Below are positions 8,241 through 16,685 of a stretch of DNA of 64,000 nucleotides, one piece after another. Origin of the DNA: Lachnospiraceae bacterium (GTDB lineage: Bacteria > Bacillota > Clostridia > Lachnospirales > Lachnospiraceae). A program made the translations under genes and the position numbers. A model generated the notes under the pieces. The model had not been told where the DNA came from. It was given only the letters and a program-made list of their open reading frames with translations, and searched no databases. Position 1 is the stretch's first letter, and each line of letters begins with the position of its first letter. The stretch lies in the NCBI GenBank assembly GCA_024687125.1, contig JAILFA010000045.1, positions 1 to 64,000 of the forward strand, written 5' to 3'.

Positions 8241-9332
8241 TTAATATCTATCGATCTGGCCGCTCATCTTCTGCTTCACCTCCAGATACTTTTCATAAAG
8301 ACCTTTCAGCTCCGGGGTCTTGGCAAAAAACGCTTCCCGCTCTTCCTGGGATCTCATATCGAGGGCCGGTCCGATCATCATATTGCTCACCGAATTGGCG
8401 GTAAACTGCCTGCGCCCTGCTGCCTGTTCATCGCCCCGGTCAGTGTAGGTAACATCACCCATCAGTTCGTTTCTGAACTGAAGACTCTCATTGTTCATGA
8501 TGACCTGCATGACATATGTCATCGGATCAAGCCCCTGCTCCTGAAACACCTTGGCGCCCTTGACGGAATCGTACATTGACTGCAGATATCTGCCGCCCAT
8601 CGGTGTATTGAGTCCCTCAGCCACACTGTCCATGAGCTGCCCCGTCATCTGATTGGTTTCTTCGCTCAACCGTGCCTCGTGGACGCCCCCGTACCCGACG
8701 TCGGTCTTCATTCGGGCCGCCTTGCCTGCCATGTCTTCGTCGGCGTCGATCTGTCCGATCAGCTGCTGTTTTGTTCTTCTGTGCATTCCGCGGAGCAGAT
8801 TTTCCCGCGCCAGCCTTTCCACCACAGGGGCTTTTTCTGTAGTCCCTCCGTTACGGTACTTGAAGCCGTCAAAAGCCCTTGTCCTCTGTCCTTTTGCATC
8901 CTGCCCGCTCACCTTGGCGCCTGCCAGATTCGCATCGGCACCGGCCACCAGTTCCCCGGAATCAGCCATCTCCTGAATCCCGCTGATCCCCCGGGCCGCT
9001 CCCGCCTGATCTATGAACTGGTCAAGGTCTCCGCTGATCGTCGCCGCACCTCCGAGATCCTCCGGCAGAAGACTCCTGTGCCCCCTGAACGACGGTTGGG
9101 AGATCTTGATATCCTCCTCCTTATTTCTGCCGAATTTTCTCCGGAACCAGTCCCTGAGGCCCCCCTGCTCCTCGCCGTAGGAGACGGATTCCCTGATCTT
9201 AGGGCCATGGGAAGGTGCGGACGCATGCTCGCTCTCCGCGGTGCTCCCGGAATTCATGTACTTGAACGCTGCATCACCAGCTTCGCATTCCGCCGTGTTG
9301 TTTTTGAGTAATGTCTTTACCACAGCAGACAC
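8241..9332 (-). CDS. Cargo candidate carrying the shared YMNSGS...GLRDWF N-terminal tag
   Basis: This 363-aa predicted soluble, helix-rich protein has no membrane segment or signal peptide. Residues about 24-65 (YMNSGSTAESEH, IRESVSYGEEQGGLRDWF) are nearly identical to the next gene upstream, including at DNA level, while the remainder has diverged. A weaker resemblance continues near the C-terminus (SNMMIGPALDMRSQEEREAF here, MNRVVAPVITPMARA there). No catalytic motif is recognisable. The pair looks like a tandem duplication in which the N-terminus was kept and the body changed, as expected if the tag marks proteins for the injection machine. That role is inference. The gene is followed by a GNAT-like gene after 20 bases. 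Confidence 0.65.
   Translation of the reverse strand: MSAVVKTLLKNNTAECEAGDAAFKYMNSGSTAESEHASAPSHGPKIRESVSYGEEQGGLRDWFRRKFGRNKEEDIKISQPSFRGHRSLLPEDLGGAATISGDLDQFIDQAGAARGISGIQEMADSGELVAGADANLAGAKVSGQDAKGQRTRAFDGFKYRNGGTTEKAPVVERLARENLLRGMHRRTKQQLIGQIDADEDMAGKAARMKTDVGYGGVHEARLSEETNQMTGQLMDSVAEGLNTPMGGRYLQSMYDSVKGAKVFQEQGLDPMTYVMQVIMNNESLQFRNELMGDVTYTDRGDEQAAGRRQFTANSVSNMMIGPALDMRSQEEREAFFAKTPELKGLYEKYLEVKQKMSGQIDRY
9142..9260 (-). repeat. 119-bp tag-coding repeat, copy 1
   Basis: About 90% identical by eye (12 differences in 119 bases) to 10337-10455, same orientation and reading frame. It encodes YMNSGS to GLRDWFR near the N-terminus of the 363-aa protein. Flanking coding sequence is much less similar. 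Confidence 0.85.
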
Positions 9333-9393
9333 CCTTTCTTATGAATCCCTTATTTCCTGACTCCTGTATCGCGCTGCGTCGAGGCCGAGAAGA

Positions 9394-10518
9394 TCAGTCA
9401 AACAACCCCGATGCCGACGGCAGCGAAGATGTTTTGAGTTTTTTTCTGGCTTCATCAGGATCTTCTGGCTTCGCTCCTTTATGAAACCTGCTCTTCAGCG
9501 ATGTCAGAAATCCTTTTCGCGGATTATTGTCGATACCTTTAAGGCTGAATTTGGCTCCGTTCTCAAGCCATCTGTTATACTCCTCCATTTTTTGGACCAT
9601 CGCAGGATCCTTTTCCGTTGCTCTTGCCATTGGTGTGATGACCGGCGCGACCACTCGGTTCATCAGCATATTCATAAGAAACGCGGACTGCATATCCTCA
9701 TCCTGAACCGGCGTCCCTTCAAATGCAGCCTGTGCGCGTCCCAAAAAATCACCTACCTCAGAGCCCTCCTGATTCACCATCCGCTCCGTCATACCGTATA
9801 CGACCTGCCTCATGGAATTCATCTTCACCACATCATTCATTTCTCCGCTCTCAAGCATATCTTTTTCCATATGCCCGCTTATTTTCGAATCGTCACGCAC
9901 CCGCTGCAGTAAACCTTCATCCATTCCCTGCATGTGGATCTTCCCCAACTGATAGATCTGGTCACTAAAGCCTTCCGGCATAACACCCCCGAGAATATGT
10001 GACATTCCTCTCATACCTGGTGCTTTGCTCCGCAAACGTACCAAAGCCTGTTCCTGATTGGGTTCACCAGCAATTGTTTGTCTCGTACCCTGAATAAAAT
10101 CGTTCAGGGCACGCTGCTGAATCTTCGGATCATGTGCCATTTCTCTGTCAATATGCAGCACATCTGATCCGAGAAAATCCTGGTATTTCAGTTCATCCTC
10201 AGATATCGGTCCGTCAAATCCGGCAGTATATTCATCTCTTAAATGCCCGCCGTTCGAAGAATCTCCAACTGCTACGTGCGAAACGGCTTGTTTCAGCGTC
10301 GGCTCACTGATCTGCATCTTATCCATCTTGCGCTTGCGGAACCAGTCCCTGAGTCCCCCCTGCTCCTCGCCGTAGGAGACGGACTCCCTGATCTCCGGAC
10401 CCCGGGAAGGTGCAGGCGCGTGCTCGCTCTCTGCGATGCTCCCGGAATTCATGTAGCGGGATTCAAAATCAGCGCTTTTGTGCTCTGCCTTTGCTGTTTT
10501 CATCATACTGCCAGACAT
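9394..10518 (-). CDS. Cargo candidate, tagged paralogue of the 363-aa protein
   Basis: This 374-aa soluble, Met- and Gln-rich helical protein carries the same N-terminal segment (RYMNSGSIAESEHA, then IRESVSYGEEQGGLRDWFRK) as its neighbour downstream. Beyond about residue 65 the two share only scattered similarity. The C-terminus is basic (FLTSLKSRFHKGAKPEDP). Its bases look somewhat more AT-rich than the flanking genes (roughly 9480-10300), consistent with later acquisition of the body. No enzyme motif is seen. It lies 45 bases after the 300-aa candidate and 61 bases before its paralogue, within the same run of genes. An injected protein is a positional inference. Confidence 0.62.
   Translation of the reverse strand: MSGSMMKTAKAEHKSADFESRYMNSGSIAESEHAPAPSRGPEIRESVSYGEEQGGLRDWFRKRKMDKMQISEPTLKQAVSHVAVGDSSNGGHLRDEYTAGFDGPISEDELKYQDFLGSDVLHIDREMAHDPKIQQRALNDFIQGTRQTIAGEPNQEQALVRLRSKAPGMRGMSHILGGVMPEGFSDQIYQLGKIHMQGMDEGLLQRVRDDSKISGHMEKDMLESGEMNDVVKMNSMRQVVYGMTERMVNQEGSEVGDFLGRAQAAFEGTPVQDEDMQSAFLMNMLMNRVVAPVITPMARATEKDPAMVQKMEEYNRWLENGAKFSLKGIDNNPRKGFLTSLKSRFHKGAKPEDPDEARKKLKTSSLPSASGLFD
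10337..10455 (-). repeat. 119-bp tag-coding repeat, copy 2
   Basis: Partner of 9142-9260 (12 differences in 119 bases by eye), encoding the same N-terminal segment in the 374-aa protein. Several differences are synonymous third-position changes, which suggests selection on the peptide. Confidence 0.85.
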
Positions 10519-10563
10519 AATGCCTGTCCTCCCATTATCTCATAACCTGTTACCGGCGCGCCA

Positions 10564-11466
10564 TTATTTCTGCGAATCGTCGTTGTACTTTCTGAACTGC
10601 CTCGTATACTCGGCGAATTTCGGATCCAAGGTGTTCATGCTCCCGTCGTCCAGTGCCAGCATATCCTTGTCCGAAAGCAGCACATAGTAGGGAGAACAGT
10701 ACATCTCGATCCGCTCGTCATACTCCGCCTTGAGACGGGTAAACGATTCGATCCGCTCCTCGAGCTCAGGTCTCGGCGGACCGCCGGCAGCCCGGTATTT
10801 GTCATAAAGATCCTTGGTGGATACGACCATCTGGATGATCTGGTATTCCTCGGCGAGCTCGTCCACAAAGTCCTTGTCGGAGCGCACGGCAAAGCTCTCC
10901 GCCGAAAGCCCCTCGATCTTCTCAAAGATGTTGACCGAGGCCTGCGTACCGGTGGTGACATTATGACCCGAATCGTCCGTCAGAAGATCCGGATCGCTCG
11001 TGCTCCAGGTAAAAAGAGACTGCATCCCCTGGGCCTCGGTATTGACCGTTTCTTCGCCTTCCGTTCCGAAATGCTTGCGGACCATGGCGGTCAGGGTGTC
11101 CTCATCCATCTTTTCCCTGCCGGCCTGCATGCTTTTGACGTTTTTCACCTTTTCCTGCAGATCCAGCTTTTCGGAGATGGCGGAAGCCCGCTTGGCCTTC
11201 TGCATCTCGGATACCTTCTGGCCGTCCCTGAGCTGTCCGTAACTCTCATTCTTGTCGAGCTTCATCGCCGGGACCTTTTGCTGCGAGTATTTCTGCGCGA
11301 ATTTCCCGGTCACGGACTGGCGCTGCGCCTGCTGCATCTGCTTCTGAGACTGCTGCGTGACTGTCTGTAATGCGCGGGTGTCCTGAACAGGCCCCGCCTG
11401 TTTCTGCATGGTCGCGGAGATGCTCTGCTGTTTCTGTCTGGTCAGTTCTATCGACGCATTACTCAT
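10564..11466 (-). CDS. Cargo candidate with Gln-rich N-terminus and SPYY helical module
   Basis: I place the start at the ATG at 11466 (300 aa): GGGGGGAAG lies just upstream and the start overlaps the stop of the GNAT-like gene by 8 bases, a coupled arrangement. A start 19 codons earlier (11523) would add an Arg-rich stretch inside the upstream gene. Residues 1-60 are rich in Gln and Ser. Residues about 195-293 match residues about 200-310 of the 1625-aa protein: DFVDELAEEY versus ELAAGFAEKY, YCSPYYVLLSDKDM versus ISSPYYTLLAGKDF. The shared module probably folds as helices and may be a delivery or adaptor domain. No catalytic residues are apparent. Confidence 0.65.
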   Translation of the reverse strand: MSNASIELTRQKQQSISATMQKQAGPVQDTRALQTVTQQSQKQMQQAQRQSVTGKFAQKYSQQKVPAMKLDKNESYGQLRDGQKVSEMQKAKRASAISEKLDLQEKVKNVKSMQAGREKMDEDTLTAMVRKHFGTEGEETVNTEAQGMQSLFTWSTSDPDLLTDDSGHNVTTGTQASVNIFEKIEGLSAESFAVRSDKDFVDELAEEYQIIQMVVSTKDLYDKYRAAGGPPRPELEERIESFTRLKAEYDERIEMYCSPYYVLLSDKDMLALDDGSMNTLDPKFAEYTRQFRKYNDDSQK

Positions 11467-12322
11467 AATCTTCCCCCCAGATTCCCACACTGCACGGGAC
11501 GATCGTGTACGGATCCTTGACATCCTTCATCAGATAGGTCAGAAAATGCTCCATCGCCTTCTGCTTCTCAAAAAACCGGACCATGCTGTCCTTCTTCGCC
11601 TTTTTCAGAGCCGCGGCAAGAAAATGGGAAAGAATGAGCGGCAGCGTCGTCTTGTTCCGGTCCGTGTTCATGAGGAGCGAAACCAGAAAATCATCGCCTT
11701 CCCGGGCCGAAAGGAGCATCCCGGTCGCATGACCTCCCCGTACCATCGCAAAGGAGAGCTCGGGATGGATCGCGCCCTTTGCCCACAGCTCCGGAGAAAA
11801 ACCGAAAGCTCTTGCCTTGATCTGCAGCTCCTTTTTCTGATTCATGTTCAGCTTCGAATACGGCAGAACTCTGCGGGTTTCGGCGGCCTCCCTGAGTACC
11901 CGTCTTACAAGCGCCGCGTCCGCGAGGGTCTTGAGATCCACGAGGCAGACATGGCCCGAGGTCACGACGGTGAAGCCGATGCTCCTGAGAAACTCCGTCA
12001 TCCCGTCGATCCTGCCGAAGTTGGCCATAAAGTGCGTGACGCCGGATTCCTTGAATGTCTGCGCGGCCTCCGTAAACAGCAGGCGCCCGATCCCCTGCCT
12101 GCGGTATTTTTCCCGCACCAGGATACTGTCCATCGTGCAGAGTCCGTCGGTCACGGAAAAGACAGCGGCGCCGGCCACTTCCTCACCCACAAGACACCCC
12201 AGGCCGATCCTGCCCGGCTGAAAGGCGTCTCCCAGGAGCGGGGAAAAGGCGCCGATGTTTTCCGCTCCGATCAGTATGATCTTTTTCTCTGCGGCTGCCG
12301 CCGCTGCTTTTTTTGCTGCCAT
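11459..12322 (-). CDS. Two-domain GNAT-like acetyltransferase-family protein
   Basis: This 287-aa protein begins with an Ala/Lys-rich leader. The first half is a GNAT domain with MDSILVREKYRRQGIGRLLF at about 64-83; RRQGIG is a complete acetyl-CoA pyrophosphate-binding motif. After the family linker (SKLNMNQKKELQIKARAFGF), the second half is GNAT-like without a clear motif and diverges at the C-terminus. It lies between the 682-aa AAA+ ATPase (22 bases upstream) and the 300-aa cargo candidate, whose start overlaps its stop. Translational coupling favours a partnership with that candidate, such as modifying or chaperoning it. Confidence 0.75.
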   Translation of the reverse strand: MAAKKAAAAAAEKKIILIGAENIGAFSPLLGDAFQPGRIGLGCLVGEEVAGAAVFSVTDGLCTMDSILVREKYRRQGIGRLLFTEAAQTFKESGVTHFMANFGRIDGMTEFLRSIGFTVVTSGHVCLVDLKTLADAALVRRVLREAAETRRVLPYSKLNMNQKKELQIKARAFGFSPELWAKGAIHPELSFAMVRGGHATGMLLSAREGDDFLVSLLMNTDRNKTTLPLILSHFLAAALKKAKKDSMVRFFEKQKAMEHFLTYLMKDVKDPYTIVPCSVGIWGEDYE

Positions 12323-12344
12323 AGTTTACCCGTCTGAAATGCTG

Positions 12345-14393
12345 TCAATCATGCAGCAGATACGCGTATCCGCCGTAGTCGCCGTCAAAGGCGATCCGTT
12401 TCAGCTTCGTGTTCTCGCGGTAGACCGCCTTCATGATGTGGCGCATGGCCACCTCACCGCCGTCCGCTGCCCCGTAGAACACGGCATTCAGGACGATGTT
12501 CTTGATCTCGCCGCCGGAGAGTTCGAACTTGTCCGCAAGGAACGGATAGTCGATGTCGTCCGAAAGCGGCACACCGCTGCCGAAGGCCGACCGCCAGATC
12601 TCCTCGCGGGTCTCCTTGTCCGGGAGCTGGAAGGACAGCACATACCGGATCCGGCGCATGAACGCGTTGTCGATGTTCTGCAGGTTGTTGGTCGCGAGCA
12701 GCACGATCCCGTCATATTCCTCGATCCGCTGCAGGATAAAGGAGATCTCGGTGTTCGCGTACTTGTCCTTGGCCTCCTTGACCTCGCTGCGCTTGCCCAT
12801 GACAGCGTCCGCCTCGTCGAAGAAGAGGATCATGTTGCTCTTCTGCGCCCTGGCGAACACCTCTTCCAGGCGCTTTTCCGTCTCGCCGATGTATTTGTCC
12901 ACGATCTGGGACAGATCCACCTTGTAGAGTTCAAGCCCCAGCTGTCCCGCGAGGGCGTGCACGGTCATCGTCTTGCCGGTGCCGGGCGGGCCCGCCAGGA
13001 TCACGGATACGCAGCGCCCGTAAGCGTATTTCTTTTTCAGTCCCCAGCCGTCGTAGACCTGATGCCGCAGCTCCACCTGACGGCAGATGTCCTCGAGGAC
13101 CGAGCGGTTGTGCGCATCGATCTTGACATCATCGAGCGTAAAGCCCGGTTCCACGCGCTTGACATTGTCATAGCGTCCGTCGTCGAGCACCTCATAGCAG
13201 AGGCGGCAGATCACGCGCTCATCGATCTTTTCCCCCGCTCCCTCCACGGTCTCCATCGCCTGCACAACGCGCCGCACCTGTCCGGCAGTCAGCGCCATCT
13301 TGGATGCCAGAGATTCCGCGAGCTTCTTATGCTTCTTCGGCAGATAGCCCTTCCAGAGAGCAAGACAGGCGTCCGCCCCCTTCGGAATCCGCATGGTCAG
13401 ATATCTGCCCCGCATCGACGGAGCGAGCTTGACCTCGGGCGATGTGAGCAGGAACAGCGGCCTGGTACAGTATCTGTGATACAGACGCTGCAGGCGCTCG
13501 ATCAGAAAGACCGTGTCCTTGGAGACCTCAATCCCGCGCACGATCAGCGCGCGGTCCCAGAGCGCGCAGCTCCGCACGACCCTGGAGAGCACCTCCTTGG
13601 GCTCCTGGGTCCCCATGAGATACGAAAAATCCACCGCTAGCGTCGGGATGTTCAGGGCCTTTGACGCCGCGCAGGCCGCCGTATACCGGCCGCTTTCGCG
13701 GTCCCCCGAAATAAGGGCTGTCACAGGCGCCGGGGCATCTCCCTGTTTTTCACCCGCCTTGAGCACCGCCTCCAGTCGTTTGATCAGTGAGCGGATCTCG
13801 CCCTCCATGCCGAAGATCTCGGGTGCAGTCTCCTCAGGATTCCGGATCTCGGCAAAATCGGCAAAAGCCCTGTCCAGCTCATCACTCCCCGCAAGGAAGC
13901 CGAGCAGCCAGTCATCCATCCGATAAGGCAGGAGATAATACGGTACGCCCGGGGTTTCCATGGGACGGAAGAAGAACCGCACCTTGTCCTGCGCCTCCCG
14001 GCAGGGCAAAAGCACCTCGTCCAGACGTCCGTAGGCACCCGCCGAACGCGCGGCGGTCAGGAGCGTCACGCCGTCCCCGTTGCCGCGGGAGATGATCTCC
14101 AGCACCTCTGCCGCACAGGGCTCCAGAAGACGCAGTGCTGTCAGCTCGGCCATCGCCTTGACCACCGGATCAGCCGCGATCATCCCCATGAACCGGTTGA
14201 TCCGCTGCTCGGCAGGCGTTTCCGCCTCACCTTCCGCAGATTCCTCGAAAGCAGCCGCCTCCGCAGAGAGGAGTTCGTCGACGGAAACATTCTCGGCCAG
14301 GATCCGGTCATAGCGCTCATAGAGTTCGCTGTCCACTCTGCCCTTGACAGCGAGGGATACCCGCATGGTTCCCAGAGCCGCCAGCCGCTTCAT
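12345..14393 (-). CDS. AAA+ ATPase, Afp15/PVC15-like, second copy
   Basis: This 682-aa protein has an all-helical N-terminus, a first AAA+-like module with a broken P-loop (ISGDRESGRYTAA near 215, no GKT), and a second, intact module. In the latter the Walker A is GPPGTGKT (near 466), Walker B is ILFFDEAD, then ATNNLQNID as sensor 1 and RRIRYVLSF as the arginine-finger region. CIS loci normally carry one such ATPase; it is thought to help particle assembly or cargo loading in the cytoplasm. Here a larger one (789 aa) is at 26476-28845. This copy lies between two GNAT-like genes in the middle of the cargo genes, suggesting a more specialised role in cargo handling. Confidence 0.88.
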   Translation of the reverse strand: MKRLAALGTMRVSLAVKGRVDSELYERYDRILAENVSVDELLSAEAAAFEESAEGEAETPAEQRINRFMGMIAADPVVKAMAELTALRLLEPCAAEVLEIISRGNGDGVTLLTAARSAGAYGRLDEVLLPCREAQDKVRFFFRPMETPGVPYYLLPYRMDDWLLGFLAGSDELDRAFADFAEIRNPEETAPEIFGMEGEIRSLIKRLEAVLKAGEKQGDAPAPVTALISGDRESGRYTAACAASKALNIPTLAVDFSYLMGTQEPKEVLSRVVRSCALWDRALIVRGIEVSKDTVFLIERLQRLYHRYCTRPLFLLTSPEVKLAPSMRGRYLTMRIPKGADACLALWKGYLPKKHKKLAESLASKMALTAGQVRRVVQAMETVEGAGEKIDERVICRLCYEVLDDGRYDNVKRVEPGFTLDDVKIDAHNRSVLEDICRQVELRHQVYDGWGLKKKYAYGRCVSVILAGPPGTGKTMTVHALAGQLGLELYKVDLSQIVDKYIGETEKRLEEVFARAQKSNMILFFDEADAVMGKRSEVKEAKDKYANTEISFILQRIEEYDGIVLLATNNLQNIDNAFMRRIRYVLSFQLPDKETREEIWRSAFGSGVPLSDDIDYPFLADKFELSGGEIKNIVLNAVFYGAADGGEVAMRHIMKAVYRENTKLKRIAFDGDYGGYAYLLHD

Positions 14394-14423
14394 GTTTTTT
14401 TACTCTCCCGCAGAAGCACTGTC

Positions 14424-15290
14424 TCAGATCTCCTCTGAAAAGATATAAAAACTCGAATAGAGCGGAGAAACCTCCGCATCCGGCATCAGCCGCTCCGCCA
14501 GTCTCGAGCTCTGTTCATTGAGCGTGCCGAAGACCAGCTCTATATCCTCGCCGTAGGCGCTGCGCACCTGATCCGCCGCATCCCCGAGCACGCGCAGGAG
14601 CAGCATCGGCTTGCCGCTGTCACCGTAGAGCCAGGCCACATTGATGGCATCCCCGTCACGCTCCAACAGGATCAGTGCACTGATCCGGCCGTCCTCGACG
14701 ATCGCCCGCGACTCCGGGAGATAGTCCTCCGGCAGGATCGGGAGCGGAACGCCGCAGGAGATCGGCTTTTCGGTTTTTCCGGCGTCGTTGACCTCGATGG
14801 TCAACTGTTTCCAGGCCCGTGCCGGCACCTCGCTGAGCGGTACAGTGGTGCCTTCTTTATCCGTCTTTTTCTCCGGCAGGGACAGCTCCGAGATGCGGCT
14901 GCGGTACTGGCACATCCCTTCCATCTCATAGTTCAGGAAGCCGAACTCCTCCAGAAAGGCGTCCATCCCCTCATGCTCCCCGGAAAACTGCGTCACGATG
15001 CCTTCCAGCTGTACCTGCTTCACGGCAGTAGCTGCAACTGTATCCACAAGCCTTGCCGCAATGCCGCGGCGCCGATACTCAGGCGCCACAAAGAGCCAGT
15101 CCAGCACCATCTCCGGCGGGTCGATATGGCCGGTCAGAACACCGGCTGCCTGCGGTTTTTCTCCGTCCTCCGCGATCGCGCCGATCGCAAACGTCCCCTG
15201 GTCGATCGCGTTTTTGACAGCCGACGGCATCAGTCCCGAAAAGACATCGGCCACATCGCGGTCCAGATAGAATATTTTGATATCATTCAT
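14424..15290 (-). CDS. Two-domain GNAT-like acetyltransferase-family protein
   Basis: This 288-aa protein has the first-half motif MVLDWLFVAPEYRRRGIAAR (61-80), with RRRGIA an intact acetyl-CoA loop. A variable linker and the helix VPLSEVPARAWKQLTIEV lead to a second GNAT-like half with SRAIVEDGRISALILLERD and IELVFGTLNEQSSRLAERL. This matches the other four proteins of the set in order and size. It starts 3 bases after the alpha/beta-hydrolase cargo candidate ends and is followed 30 bases later by the second AAA+ ATPase. Such tight spacing suggests a pair with the hydrolase. Confidence 0.75.
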   Translation of the reverse strand: MNDIKIFYLDRDVADVFSGLMPSAVKNAIDQGTFAIGAIAEDGEKPQAAGVLTGHIDPPEMVLDWLFVAPEYRRRGIAARLVDTVAATAVKQVQLEGIVTQFSGEHEGMDAFLEEFGFLNYEMEGMCQYRSRISELSLPEKKTDKEGTTVPLSEVPARAWKQLTIEVNDAGKTEKPISCGVPLPILPEDYLPESRAIVEDGRISALILLERDGDAINVAWLYGDSGKPMLLLRVLGDAADQVRSAYGEDIELVFGTLNEQSSRLAERLMPDAEVSPLYSSFYIFSEEI

Positions 15291-15293
15291 CTC

Positions 15294-16634
15294 TTATCCT
15301 CTGACAATACCACTGATCATGTTCTCATCGATGTGTGACTGGAAATGGCCTCCGCTCAAATATCCTGTCGGCTGCTGGTTGGAAAAATCATGGTTCTGAT
15401 CGATCTGCGAATCCCTGACACTGAGATGATCCGTCACGGAATCCCCGCCGGCAAACAGGATCGGGATATCCCGCTGATGTGCGGAAAGGACTGCCAGATT
15501 ATCGTCTGTCGAATACTCTCCGGCACCGGCAGAAGCGATGTCACCGACAAATCCCGGCATACGGCATGCCTTTACGGCATATTTCATACTGACCATCGGG
15601 CTGTCCAGCACGAGTCCGCCGACCTTTTCGGTGGCGGGGACCCGGTCGCTGCCGCCGTATCTGCGGGTGTTCTCCTGCGCAGCCCTGGCGGCGACACGCG
15701 AAGCCACCGCGCCTCCCAGAGAATATCCGTGCAGCACGATATTACTGGCGCTGCATCCCTCCAGGCTTTTGACGGCCTCATAGATCGTCTGCCCGTCATC
15801 ATAGAAATGCTTCTCAGAGAGCCGCTGATATTCGTATCTCCCGTCAGGTCTCATCTTGCCGCTCTGGCCGTAGCCGCGGTAATCCACCTGGTAGACGCGG
15901 CAGCCTTTATTCAGATAGGCGCCGATCGAGAGCCCGATCCCTCTCTGGTTGCATCCCGGTTCGCCGGAACCGCTGAATACGATGACGATCTTGCCCGTGA
16001 AATTCTGCGGTTCAAACACGTTGCCGGCCAGCACCCCGCCATCCGGATGTGCGAAGCTCACGGCTCTGCCGCACTGCTGTTTGAGAGCAGAGTAATAGTT
16101 CGACGTACTGGGTGCCTCACGCCGCTGTTCCACAGAAGAGTTAAAGAAGCGGTGCATGATATAGGAAAGAGGCCCCACATGATCGGATTCCTCTTTCAGA
16201 TTCCTGCGCTGGGCAAAGGGTGTATACTCCTGATGGCGGTTCCGCGCCAGCGTTATGCGCTTGGCCTCCATACTGTCGATGCGGCTCTGTGCGGCGCGCT
16301 TTTTTCTGCCCGTCAGATCCTCCTTGAGCTTCTTTGTGCCGGATAAAGAGGCCTGCTCCCTGAGGGTGACCTCTTTGGCCTTGGCCTGTGCATACAGCTC
16401 GGGATAAGCGGTCCTGAGGCGCTCCGCCTGCTGCACGTCAACCATCATCTGCTCAACGAATTTCTCGCTGACAGCTTCCCGCACCTCCTGTCTGCCATCC
16501 GACAGGTAGTGGCTTACTCTGTCCAGGCTCTCCGTTTCATCCTGAAACTTCATGCGGTCGTCATAGAGCACCGCGTCCTGGTTCATTCTTCTGAGTTCCA
16601 GCAGATCCGCCTGTGTGACCTGGTTTGCCATCAC
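15294..16634 (-). CDS. Candidate effector, alpha/beta-hydrolase
   Basis: This 446-aa protein has a charged helical N-terminus of about 190 residues and an alpha/beta-hydrolase domain. IVIVFSGSGEPG (216-227) supplies an oxyanion-hole-like turn, VYQVDYRGYGQSG (247-259) is typical of the fold, and HGYSLGG (302-308) is the nucleophile elbow with S305. FAGGDSVTDH (394-403) can supply the acid (D398 or D402) and SGGHFQSH (427-434) the catalytic His (H430 likely). No signal peptide is present. The hydrolase domain could be a lipase, esterase or thioesterase; serine hydrolases are common injected toxins. The helical N-terminus would fit a loading or translocation segment. It lies between two GNAT-like genes (51 bases before, 3 bases after). 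Confidence 0.75.
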   Translation of the reverse strand: MMANQVTQADLLELRRMNQDAVLYDDRMKFQDETESLDRVSHYLSDGRQEVREAVSEKFVEQMMVDVQQAERLRTAYPELYAQAKAKEVTLREQASLSGTKKLKEDLTGRKKRAAQSRIDSMEAKRITLARNRHQEYTPFAQRRNLKEESDHVGPLSYIMHRFFNSSVEQRREAPSTSNYYSALKQQCGRAVSFAHPDGGVLAGNVFEPQNFTGKIVIVFSGSGEPGCNQRGIGLSIGAYLNKGCRVYQVDYRGYGQSGKMRPDGRYEYQRLSEKHFYDDGQTIYEAVKSLEGCSASNIVLHGYSLGGAVASRVAARAAQENTRRYGGSDRVPATEKVGGLVLDSPMVSMKYAVKACRMPGFVGDIASAGAGEYSTDDNLAVLSAHQRDIPILFAGGDSVTDHLSVRDSQIDQNHDFSNQQPTGYLSGGHFQSHIDENMISGIVRG

Positions 16635-16685
16635 CGGCCTCCTCTCTCTGCGGGAGGATATACGCCTCCCCCGTTACGCTCTTTC

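Noticed and set aside
11467-11523. Upstream start for the 300-aa cargo candidate
   Set aside because: The ATG at 11466 has a well placed GGGGGGAAG and coupled overlap; the upstream start has no site and adds an Arg-rich stretch lying inside the GNAT-like gene.
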